Source: RHLJ01 sp965222205 (GTDB taxonomy: Bacteria; Bacteroidota; Rhodothermia; Balneolales; Balneolaceae). From it: 64,000 nucleotides of DNA. Positions within the stretch are counted from its first letter, which is position 1; every line of letters starts with the position of its first letter. Location: NCBI GenBank assembly GCA_965222205.1, contig OZ244932.1, positions 1 through 64,000 on the forward strand. Reading direction: 5' to 3'. Below the pieces are notes generated by a model that saw nothing but the letters and a program-made list of their open reading frames with translations, was not told the origin of the DNA and did not search any database. Shown piece after piece: positions 24,617-31,723 of the stretch. A program made the translations under genes and the position numbers.

Positions 24617-25951
24617 CTAAAGTCCAATAAAAATAGCTGTAAAGATTGCTAAAAGACTGATTCCCATCACGATTAAGTACGGTTTCCAGCAGAACGTGAA
24701 CCATTCTTTATAGGATACTTTTGCTGCAGTTAGCATGGCCAGTAAAGCTCCATTTGTAGGGGTGAGCAAATCCATAAACATTGCACCATATTGGTAACAT
24801 AAAATCATTACCTGACGAGACATACCAATTAAATCGGAAAGAGGGGTTAACAGAGGCATAGTTAATACTGCCTGTCCGGAATTACTTGGAACAGGAATAT
24901 GGAGAATGGCCTGCGAAACAGTCATTCCAACCGCAGAGACTGCTAACGGCATATCCTCTAGTGGATTAAAAAGTCCAAAAACGATACTGTCGATGATTTT
25001 ACCTTCGTCCAGAATCAGGTAGATACTTCTGGCAAGCCCCACCACTACAGCTGCAAAAGCCATTTCCTGAAACCCTCCTGCGTAAGCTCTGGCAGTTCCA
25101 TTAAGCCCAAGTTTTCCAATAATGCCACAAATAATTCCCATAACTAAGAAGCAGGCAGACATTTGATTGTAATCCCAATCCCATTCCAGAATTCCGTAAA
25201 CCATAATGGCAAAAGCAAATACTACCAGTAGCAATATTATGATGGTTCGTATTGATAGTGATTGACTGGTTTCGGAATATTCAGGCTCATGAATGTCTGA
25301 TGATTTTCCCATTCTAATGACCCAATAAATCCAGAAAGCGGTTGCAATAATAAGGATGATAACCCGGAAAAGAGTTCCTGAAAATGGCTCTACATCAGCA
25401 ACTTTTTGAGCAAGGAGCACTCCAAATGGGTTCATTGGGCTAAAAGTTGCGCCAATGGTAGCTGAGCCGGCACCTATTGCAATAGCAGCAACTTTCGAGT
25501 ACCCAATACGGCTTGCCATAATAATCAGGAAAGGAACCATTGCAATAATTTCCTCATACGTATTGTTCAGTGCACCAACCAATACGAATACCAAGCCTAC
25601 TAAAATAATTACCCGCTCCGGTTTATCGTGGTATCGTTGCACTAGAACAGCCAGCCCTTCATTAAAGGCTCCTGTTTTATCAACCACAACAAATGCCCCG
25701 CCGATTATTAAAATCAAAACTACAATATCGGCCCCGAAGACAATTCCTTCCGGAACTTTAACAATGGCTTCTACAAAACTAATGGGTTCAGATTCCACTT
25801 CCTGGTAGCTGTTGGCAACTACGACTTCCCTTCCTGTGTTCTCATCCAATGTTCGCTCGTATTCACCAGCTGGAATAAGGTGAGTAAGCACGGCTGCTAA
25901 CCCAATAAATATTAATAGAATCGCAAGTGGATGTGGAAATTCGAACTTCAA
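24617..25951 (-). CDS. YfcC-family membrane transporter
   Basis: A 444-residue, roughly 11- to 13-span inner-membrane protein of the YfcC/AitC ion-transporter type. Landmarks: HPLAILLIFIGLAAVLTHLIPAGEYER, FVVVDKTGAFNEGL, GALNNTYEEIIAMVPFL, GAGSATIGATFSPMNPFG and SNSGQAVLTMPLLTPLSDL. The duplicated polar motifs (TYEEI, NPFGV) probably form the substrate path. Start is a TTG (25951) preceded by AGGGG; no in-frame ATG fits. Substrate unknown, probably an amino or carboxylic acid. Confidence 0.88.
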   Translation of the reverse strand: MKFEFPHPLAILLIFIGLAAVLTHLIPAGEYERTLDENTGREVVVANSYQEVESEPISFVEAIVKVPEGIVFGADIVVLILIIGGAFVVVDKTGAFNEGLAVLVQRYHDKPERVIILVGLVFVLVGALNNTYEEIIAMVPFLIIMASRIGYSKVAAIAIGAGSATIGATFSPMNPFGVLLAQKVADVEPFSGTLFRVIILIIATAFWIYWVIRMGKSSDIHEPEYSETSQSLSIRTIIILLLVVFAFAIMVYGILEWDWDYNQMSACFLVMGIICGIIGKLGLNGTARAYAGGFQEMAFAAVVVGLARSIYLILDEGKIIDSIVFGLFNPLEDMPLAVSAVGMTVSQAILHIPVPSNSGQAVLTMPLLTPLSDLIGMSRQVMILCYQYGAMFMDLLTPTNGALLAMLTAAKVSYKEWFTFCWKPYLIVMGISLLAIFTAIFIGL

Positions 25952-25996
25952 AGTGTACCCCTGTAAATTTAAAAAATAGAATGTAGGGCATTGAAT

Positions 25997-26719
25997 TTAA
26001 TTGCCAAACATTTTAACGGTGTAATCAAGAAGCTTGGTACCGCCATAGTTTCCATGACCAGGAATAACAGTTTGAATATCAGGGAAGTACATTTTTATTC
26101 GGGAGACCGTATTTGACCATTCAGAAACATTCGCGTCTTCGAGGTTTCCTTTGCCTGCTCCTAAAGATTTGATCATACATCCTCCGAATAAAGTTCGCTC
26201 AGAGGGAATCCAGAGTACAATATTATCGGATGTATGTCCTTCCCCAAAGAAATAGGCCGTTGTAAAAGTATTGCCTGTAGAAATATTAAGTGAATCAGTA
26301 AAAGTATAGGTCGGAGGTGCGAGGTTATTTTTAATTGCTAATTCTGATGTTTCAACATGACCATAAGATGGAATATCCAGTGCGTGAAAAGAAGTAAGAC
26401 TACCAAGAGCATCCTGATGATGATGATTCACAACCAGCGCTTTTATGGTAATGTTTTGATCAGTAAGCCATTGAATTATTAGATTTGCATGAGAAGTATC
26501 GATAGGGGTGTCGGCAATTAATGCTTCATTATTCTGGATATAGATGAGGCCGTTCGAATAAAACCGCCCATAAACTTCTGAATCAGTTAACGTTTTATGG
26601 ATATAAACCTGATCGTTGATTTTAATAAGTTCTACGTCATCAGAAAGGTTGATGGTATTTCCCTGAGCGATACAAATCGATGGAATAATAAAAAAGAAAA
26701 GTAGAAAAAATATTTTCAT
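25997..26719 (-). CDS. subclass B1-like metallo-beta-lactamase
   Basis: An exported 240-residue enzyme from ATG 26719 (signal peptide MKIFFLLFFFIIPSICIAQ). The zinc ligands of subclass B1 are all present in order: HHHQD (H116-x-H118-x-D120), GEGHTSDN (H196), GGCMIKSLGAGKGNLEDAN (C221 and the B1-typical Lys) and PGHG (H263). This set distinguishes B1 from other metallo-hydrolases, so beta-lactam hydrolysis in the periplasm is likely. Starts one base after the stop of the MEMO-type gene, so co-translated with it. No mobility gene nearby; probably intrinsic. Confidence 0.88.
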   Translation of the reverse strand: MKIFFLLFFFIIPSICIAQGNTINLSDDVELIKINDQVYIHKTLTDSEVYGRFYSNGLIYIQNNEALIADTPIDTSHANLIIQWLTDQNITIKALVVNHHHQDALGSLTSFHALDIPSYGHVETSELAIKNNLAPPTYTFTDSLNISTGNTFTTAYFFGEGHTSDNIVLWIPSERTLFGGCMIKSLGAGKGNLEDANVSEWSNTVSRIKMYFPDIQTVIPGHGNYGGTKLLDYTVKMFGN

Positions 26720-26720
26720 A

Positions 26721-28019
26721 TCAGGTATATAATATTGAGCCAAAACTAACGGCACTTTCTTGTTCTCTTTCGTCCCAAAAATCATAGGAAAGAATACTTC
26801 CACGACTTTCTGGAAATGCTTTAAGATAAGTTAACAGTGGTGGGAAGCCACAAATTCGGTAAGGATCGTACGTCTCTTTCATAAGAGAAATGAGTTTTTC
26901 AGGCTTTCCTGAAGCTCCAATATCTAAGAATCGTTTGTCATTCAGTTTAACTTCCTCAAACATTGTTGAGGCTTCCTTTTCATCTCCGAATTTATACCCG
27001 AAATGTGCCAGATCTCCGCTTATAAGAAAAAAAGTTTCTTCATCATTTAGTGTTCTGAGAATGTTTGAAAATGCATCTAGCTGTTCTTCTCTGAAACTGT
27101 TTTCGGAATACATCAATTCATCCAGGCTCCCAACAAGAATGGGGGCAATTTCAAACTCATGATCCCAGAGGTAGTTCAGAAACAGTAAATGAAGTTCGAT
27201 ACTGTGTTCGATACGGTGGGCTCGATCATTGAGACTAATACCGCTTTTGGAAGTCGTTAGAGATGTTGAATCGAGTTCAATATCACGATTTTTATTTACT
27301 CTGGATTCTTTTCTGTCATCCTGAACTTGATTCAGGATCTGTGTAAGCTCGGTTATATCTGACGGGACAGCTCCATTCGGCATCTCAAAAGTCTTATCAG
27401 AAATGATAAAAGGAAATTCTTCATAGAGTTTTCCATACATCCCTGAGTAGTGAGAAGTACCTATAATGATGACCTTTTTAGGTGTCAGTTCTTTGATTGC
27501 CGAGAAAGCTTTCACGTAGCTACTCATCCCAACCCGGGGATCGATATGAGGTGCGTACAAAGCTTTGGCTGATTTTACGAGATTTGATTGCTCGTGCTCT
27601 TCGAATGCATTATCGAGGAACTCTTTTAATTCATTCGGATCTGAGGGGTATGAAACTCCGGCTGTTGTTGTGTGATGAGAGGTAGATTCTTCATACTTCG
27701 TTTCTATCAATTCAGCATGATTAGTAAAATATTCAGATTGCAGCAGTCCATGCTCATCCAAAAAGCGAACGTAATTCAGAACCTGATCTTCGTTTATATC
27801 CTCAGAACTGAATTTCAGGATATCCTCAACACTGCGAGTGCCGTCGATTAAGGAAAGCATAGTCTCAGATTCTATTGGAAGGGCTAAGTCGGGAGTAGCA
27901 TATCCCATACTATCAAAGAAATAAAGTAAGGAATCTCCGTTCTGATTAATTGGTATTTGTTGAACATCGTATCGAACAGGAGGGATGGGTTTGGTGTATG
28001 AATTAAATAAGAGACGCAT
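26721..28019 (-). CDS. MEMO-family protein (AmmeMemoRadiSam system protein B-like) with N-terminal domain
   Basis: A 432-residue protein. Residues 1-110 (LALPIESETMLSLIDGTRSVEDI) look like a PqqD-type or winged helix; from about 115 comes the MEMO domain, related to non-haem-iron dioxygenases: PHIDPRVGMSSY, IIGTSHYSG, DRAHRIEHSIELHL, FLISGDLAHFGYKFG. Between the conserved segments a longer-than-usual stretch of about 30 residues occurs, starting with ILNQVQDDRKES; its DNA (27315-27340) matches a common palindromic intergenic repeat. No AmmeMemoRadiSam A protein or radical SAM gene is adjacent. Overlapping operon with the B1 metallo-beta-lactamase. Confidence 0.85.
   Translation of the reverse strand: MRLLFNSYTKPIPPVRYDVQQIPINQNGDSLLYFFDSMGYATPDLALPIESETMLSLIDGTRSVEDILKFSSEDINEDQVLNYVRFLDEHGLLQSEYFTNHAELIETKYEESTSHHTTTAGVSYPSDPNELKEFLDNAFEEHEQSNLVKSAKALYAPHIDPRVGMSSYVKAFSAIKELTPKKVIIIGTSHYSGMYGKLYEEFPFIISDKTFEMPNGAVPSDITELTQILNQVQDDRKESRVNKNRDIELDSTSLTTSKSGISLNDRAHRIEHSIELHLLFLNYLWDHEFEIAPILVGSLDELMYSENSFREEQLDAFSNILRTLNDEETFFLISGDLAHFGYKFGDEKEASTMFEEVKLNDKRFLDIGASGKPEKLISLMKETYDPYRICGFPPLLTYLKAFPESRGSILSYDFWDEREQESAVSFGSILYT
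27318..27338. repeat. palindromic dispersed repeat embedded in coding frame
   Basis: ATCCTGAA (27318-27325) and TTCAGGAT (27331-27338) with a 5-nt loop, extended by GTC on the left and CT on the right. This is a widespread intergenic repeat word; here it is read in frame, without stop, within the MEMO-type gene. Confidence 0.7.
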
Positions 28020-28031
28020 TCAAAAAAGTAG

Positions 28032-28066
28032 AAAATTTGTAAGGACTTTGCATCTACTTGGTCTTA
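28032..28066 (+). promoter_or_regulatory. shared bipartite element upstream of copy B
   Basis: AAAATTTGTAAGGACT (28032-28047), 12 bases, GGTCTTA (28060-28066). Both blocks and the spacing equal the element upstream of copy A; the 12 spacer bases differ. Confidence 0.6.
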
Positions 28067-28071
28067 CTAAA

Positions 28072-28109
28072 TGTTAAATGCTCAATGATAAGTTTTAAAT
28101 GGTGGTTAT
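28072..28109. repeat. inverted repeat, left arm of four-helix-bundle cassette B
   Basis: Two blocks: TGTTAAATGCT (28072-28082) and a 17-mer at 28093-28109 (TTTTAAATGG then GGTTAT). The first pairs exactly with 28475-28485; the second pairs with 28455-28471 with one G-U pair in RNA. The start codon of the gene lies in this arm. Confidence 0.8.
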
Positions 28110-28458
28110 GCGCTCAAAAAATGTTATACAGAACAAAAGTTTTAGCTTTGCTCTAAGTATTATTGAATTGTACAAAATACTTCAAAAGGAAAGAGAATTT
28201 GTTATTTCAAAACAATTACTCCGTTCTGCTACGAGTATAGGAGCAAATATTGAAGAAGCAACAGCGGCCCAAACCAAAAAGGACTTTGCTCACAAAATGA
28301 GTATTTCATCGAAAGAGGCAAGAGAAACCCGGTATTGGCTCCAGCTACTAGAAAAAAGCCAGTTAGTTAAAGGAGACTACACAAGCTATTTGAACGATAT
28401 AACTGAGATAATTCGAATTTTGACCTCAATTGTAAAAACAGCCCAAAAGAATTTATAA
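28108..28458 (+). CDS. solitary four-helix-bundle protein (23S IVS-encoded type), copy B
   Basis: Encodes 116 residues from ATG 28108 (an in-frame ATG at 28099 would add three residues; the downstream one aligns with copy A). Very close to copy A throughout: KSFSFALSIIELY, ISKQLLRSATSIGANIEEA, KKDFAHKMSISSKEARET, YWLQLL. It lies alone between the MEMO-type gene and nth, enclosed by an inverted repeat whose arms include its start and stop codons. Role unknown; the family is otherwise best known from rRNA intervening sequences. Confidence 0.9.
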   Translation: MRSKNVIQNKSFSFALSIIELYKILQKEREFVISKQLLRSATSIGANIEEATAAQTKKDFAHKMSISSKEARETRYWLQLLEKSQLVKGDYTSYLNDITEIIRILTSIVKTAQKNL

Positions 28459-28485
28459 CCGCCATTTAAAATTTAGCATTTAACA
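28455..28485. repeat. inverted repeat, right arm of cassette B
   Basis: ATAACCGCCATTTAAAA (28455-28471) and AGCATTTAACA (28475-28485) pair with the left arm. The TAA stop of the gene (28456-28458) is within it, and it ends one base before the nth stop codon. Confidence 0.8.
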
Positions 28486-29169
28486 CTAAGAATTTCTTTC
28501 CCGCATCTTCTGGCATTCACAGTTCTTCCCATATTTAACACATAAAGGATGATCGGGAGCCTTTGAGATACGTGCCTTGCAGGGACCACGACCATGATGA
28601 ATCATCAAGTGAGATAAATCTGTCCAGCTTTCTTGTGGGAATAATGCCATCAAATCTTTCTCAATTTTATCGGTGTTGGATTTATGTTTAGTTAGCCCGT
28701 ACCGGTTTGAAAATCTTTTTACGTGCGTATCAACAACTACTCCATGATTGATGCCAAAAGCATTTCCCAGTACAACATTAGCAGTCTTTCTTGCAGCGCC
28801 ACGGAGAGTGAGCAGGTCATCCATATTTTTTGGGACTTCACCATCAAAATTATCAACTAAGGTTTTAGAAGTCTCTTTTAGTGATTTGGCTTTATTTCTG
28901 TAAAACCCGGTTGTGCGAACCAGCTCCTCTAACTCTTCTAATGGAGCTTCTGCCATTAGTTCCGGAGTAGGGTAAGTCTCAAATAATTCAGGGGTCACTT
29001 TATTTACGCGAACATCCGTACATTGGGCACTTAAAATTGTAGCTATTAAGAGCTCAAAAGGATTTCGATGATTTAGTTCACAGTGCGGGTTAGGGTAAAA
29101 TTGATACAATTCATTTAAAATTTCCTGTGCGCGTTCTTTTTGTTGTTTTGTCTTTCTGGGTAACTTCAT
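28486..29169 (-). CDS. nth: endonuclease III-family DNA glycosylase with unusual Fe-S region
   Basis: A 227-residue base-excision-repair enzyme that removes oxidised pyrimidines and nicks by its lyase activity. The HhH loop is LRGAARKTANVV (usual LPGVGRKTANV), keeping the catalytic Lys; the catalytic Asp is in VVVDTHVKR. The C-terminus has four Cys but spaced C-x12-C-x6-C-x-C instead of the canonical C-x6-C-x2-C-x5-C, so the 4Fe-4S cluster may be altered or absent. Its 3' end touches the cassette B repeat. Confidence 0.88.
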   Translation of the reverse strand: MKLPRKTKQQKERAQEILNELYQFYPNPHCELNHRNPFELLIATILSAQCTDVRVNKVTPELFETYPTPELMAEAPLEELEELVRTTGFYRNKAKSLKETSKTLVDNFDGEVPKNMDDLLTLRGAARKTANVVLGNAFGINHGVVVDTHVKRFSNRYGLTKHKSNTDKIEKDLMALFPQESWTDLSHLMIHHGRGPCKARISKAPDHPLCVKYGKNCECQKMRERNS

Positions 29170-29228
29170 GTCTTCTATAGAATTCAGGAAACTTTTTTGA
29201 GGTTAGGAATTAAAATACTTTGTTAACT

Positions 29229-31163
29229 ATGACATCTGAAAAAGAAGAAAAATCATTCCAAAATACAACAAGTTATACTCTGTATGGGATGGCATTTGGC
29301 TTAGCTTTTCCGATTATTGCTACGTTGTTAGATATAAGTATACAGGGACTCTCGCTTTCTATAGATTCTGTTGTAAAAGTGCAAAGTGGTAATCATCTTC
29401 ATTGGATTATTGACACTGCACCCTTTTTCCTGGCATCACTTTCGGCTTTAGCTGGATACCGAAAAGATCAAACAGAACACTTAAACCAGGACTTGGAAGG
29501 CATGGTTGCCGAAAGAACGGTTCGGCTGGAAAAGAAAAACGCATTGTTAAAAGCAGAGATTGAAAACCGTAAAAAAACAGAAAAAGAACTCGTAGAAGCA
29601 AAAGAGCAGGCAGAAGCCGGAGCCAGAGCTAAAACGCAGTTCCTTTCTACAATGAGTCATGAAATCAGAACCCCGTTAAACGCGGTTATAGGTATGTCGG
29701 GTTTACTTTCAGATACTGAGTTAGATCGAGAGCAATATGATTTTGTACGAACCATTAATAAAAGTGGTGAGAATCTGCTTGGAATCATCAACAATATTCT
29801 AGATTACGCTAAGATTGAGTCTGGCAAATTAGATTTGGAAGAAGTAGAGTTTTCAGTGGCCTATTTAATTGAAGATGTATTGGATCTTGTATCTGCAACC
29901 GAGATGGACAAGAATATCGAGCTGCTTTATAACATTGATGAGAATGTACCGGATTATGTGATCGGAGATTCAACCCGAATACAACAAGTACTGGTGAATC
30001 TTGTTCGAAACGCGATTAAATTTACCGAAGAAGGAGAAGTTGTCATCTTTGTTCAATCTAAAAAAATGAAAGATGACTCAGTAAAATTCATGTTTGAGGT
30101 CAAGGATACGGGTATCGGGATTCCAAAAGAAAAGCAGCAGAAACTGTTTCAATCATTTTCGCAGGTTGATGCAAGTACCACCCGTAAGTTTGGTGGAACA
30201 GGACTAGGACTTGCAATCTGTAAAAGATTAGTTGAATTGATGAATGGTGAAATCTCAGTGAAAAGTGAGGTGGGAGTGGGCAGCATATTTACGTTCAACT
30301 TGAAGGTAACAGGCACCGACAAAAAGCTTGGGCTGCGAAATCCTGAGCACCTTAAAGGAAAAAGCATCTTCATTCTGGATGATAATGATACCAACCTGTT
30401 TATTCTTAAAGCTCAATGTGAAAAGGCAGGGATGAAAGCCAAAACTTATCAAGATCCAATGGATATATATAACTCTGTAGAAGAGTTGAAGAAATTTGAT
30501 ATAGGTATTCTGGATATGCATATGCCAGATAAAAGCGGAGTGCAGGTAGCAGAGGCAATTCGGGAGGAGTTTACCAAAACACAGCTTCCATTGGTTTTAT
30601 TAAGTTCCATTATGGATTTAGGAAATATTGAACAACGTAAGAAATTCAACCTCTATCTAACCAAGCCAATTAAACAAACACATTTACATCACAATCTTGA
30701 AAGAGTATTTGGCGATGTAGAAGGCATATTACGTTCCGGAGAAAAAGAAAATCTCGGTTCCTTTAATCTGGGTAAAAAGCTCAAAATATTATTAGCTGAA
30801 GACAATGCAATCAATCAAAAAGTAGCCAGTAAAATGTTGGAACGACTCAACCAATCCTGCGACGTAGCGGGTAATGGAATTGAAGCGGTTCAAATGTGCC
30901 GTCTCATAAATTATGATTTGGTTCTAATGGATATGGAAATGCCTGAAATGGATGGTATTGAAGCCACCAAAATGCTCATTAAAATTCAGGATGATTTGGG
31001 CAAGTTTCCGGTCATTATTGCTATGACGGCTAATGCTATGGAAGAAGACAGAAAGAAATGTCTGGAAGCAGGAATGCATGACTTTCTTCCAAAGCCCGTT
31101 AAGCTTGAAGCAATGCAGGAAATTTTGAAGAAATGGTTTGAGAAGAATGATGTACCGGTTTAA
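29229..31163 (+). CDS. hybrid sensor histidine kinase with two receiver domains
   Basis: A 644-residue membrane-bound signalling protein. Two N-terminal membrane spans with a short extracytoplasmic loop, a coiled coil (about 90-140), HisKA with phosphoacceptor His in MSHEIRTPLNAVIG (near 144), HATPase with N box (VRNAIKFTEEGE) and G boxes (DTGIGIP, GGTGLGLAIC), then receiver 1 (ILDMHMPDKSG) and receiver 2 (LAEDNAINQKV, LMDMEMPEMDG, KPVK). No Hpt domain. Starts at ATG 29229; a TTG 9 bp upstream is less likely. Ends overlapping the convergent ankyrin gene by 4 bp. Confidence 0.93.
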   Translation: MTSEKEEKSFQNTTSYTLYGMAFGLAFPIIATLLDISIQGLSLSIDSVVKVQSGNHLHWIIDTAPFFLASLSALAGYRKDQTEHLNQDLEGMVAERTVRLEKKNALLKAEIENRKKTEKELVEAKEQAEAGARAKTQFLSTMSHEIRTPLNAVIGMSGLLSDTELDREQYDFVRTINKSGENLLGIINNILDYAKIESGKLDLEEVEFSVAYLIEDVLDLVSATEMDKNIELLYNIDENVPDYVIGDSTRIQQVLVNLVRNAIKFTEEGEVVIFVQSKKMKDDSVKFMFEVKDTGIGIPKEKQQKLFQSFSQVDASTTRKFGGTGLGLAICKRLVELMNGEISVKSEVGVGSIFTFNLKVTGTDKKLGLRNPEHLKGKSIFILDDNDTNLFILKAQCEKAGMKAKTYQDPMDIYNSVEELKKFDIGILDMHMPDKSGVQVAEAIREEFTKTQLPLVLLSSIMDLGNIEQRKKFNLYLTKPIKQTHLHHNLERVFGDVEGILRSGEKENLGSFNLGKKLKILLAEDNAINQKVASKMLERLNQSCDVAGNGIEAVQMCRLINYDLVLMDMEMPEMDGIEATKMLIKIQDDLGKFPVIIAMTANAMEEDRKKCLEAGMHDFLPKPVKLEAMQEILKKWFEKNDVPV

Positions 31164-31618
31164 CTAAGCAGGCGAATGACCTCATCGAACCCCTTAAACT
31201 TTGCGTGCTCAGCAGCTGTCTTTCCGTGTTCATCTTTCATTGATGTATCAGCTCCATTCTTGATGAGCAAAGTTGCAATTTCAGGCTGATTAAACATTGC
31301 AGCATAGATCAACGCTGTAGCCCCTTGAGAGTTTTGAGCATTTATGTCTGCTCCTTGCTTAAGGAGTAAATCAGCTATCTCTCGATTACCTTTAAACGAA
31401 ACTCCCATTAAAGCTGTATTACCGGCAGCGTCTTTCGAGTTGATGTCTGCTCCGGCATCTAATAAATAAGTAACTATATCACTTTGGTCTACATAGCTTG
31501 CCATGATAAGTGGAGGGAAGCCCTTATCATCAGTTTTCGAAAGTAAGGAAGAATCTTCTTCTGCCTGTTTTTTAACCTCTTCGAGGTTTCCGGCGCGTAT
31601 CAAATCAAAAAAATACAT
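31160..31618 (-). CDS. ankyrin-repeat protein next to katG
   Basis: A 152-residue protein from ATG 31618, with four ankyrin repeats (for example GFPPLIMASYVDQSDIVTYLLDAGADIN, GNTALMGVSFKGNREIADLLLKQGADIN, GATALIYAAMFNQPEIATLLIKNGAD). It lies downstream of katG on the same strand. Ankyrin proteins encoded beside catalases (AnkB-type) are known to support catalase activity in other bacteria, so a helper role for KatG is plausible. An upstream start (31657) would read through a palindrome and is not favoured. Confidence 0.9.
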   Translation of the reverse strand: MYFFDLIRAGNLEEVKKQAEEDSSLLSKTDDKGFPPLIMASYVDQSDIVTYLLDAGADINSKDAAGNTALMGVSFKGNREIADLLLKQGADINAQNSQGATALIYAAMFNQPEIATLLIKNGADTSMKDEHGKTAAEHAKFKGFDEVIRLLS

Positions 31619-31642
31619 AGTTAAGTAATTGTTTATAAATAA

Positions 31643-31670
31643 GTACAGGCAATTCATGAATTGCCTGTAC
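31643..31670. repeat. 28-bp perfect palindrome between katG and ankyrin gene
   Basis: GTACAGGCAATTCA followed by its exact reverse complement, with no loop. A second hairpin (GTAAGGG at 31677-31683 with CCCTTAC at 31689-31695) follows directly. Together they could act as attenuator or transcript-stabilising element between the two genes; related palindromes occur as dispersed repeats. Confidence 0.8.
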
Positions 31671-31723
31671 GATTTAGTAAGGGAGCTACCCTTACGAAGG
31701 ATGTTTTTTAATAAGGCTGTATA

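Noticed and set aside
25455..25808. 117-codon frame opposite the YfcC-type gene
   Set aside because: Hydrophobic-codon complement, no start context or family.
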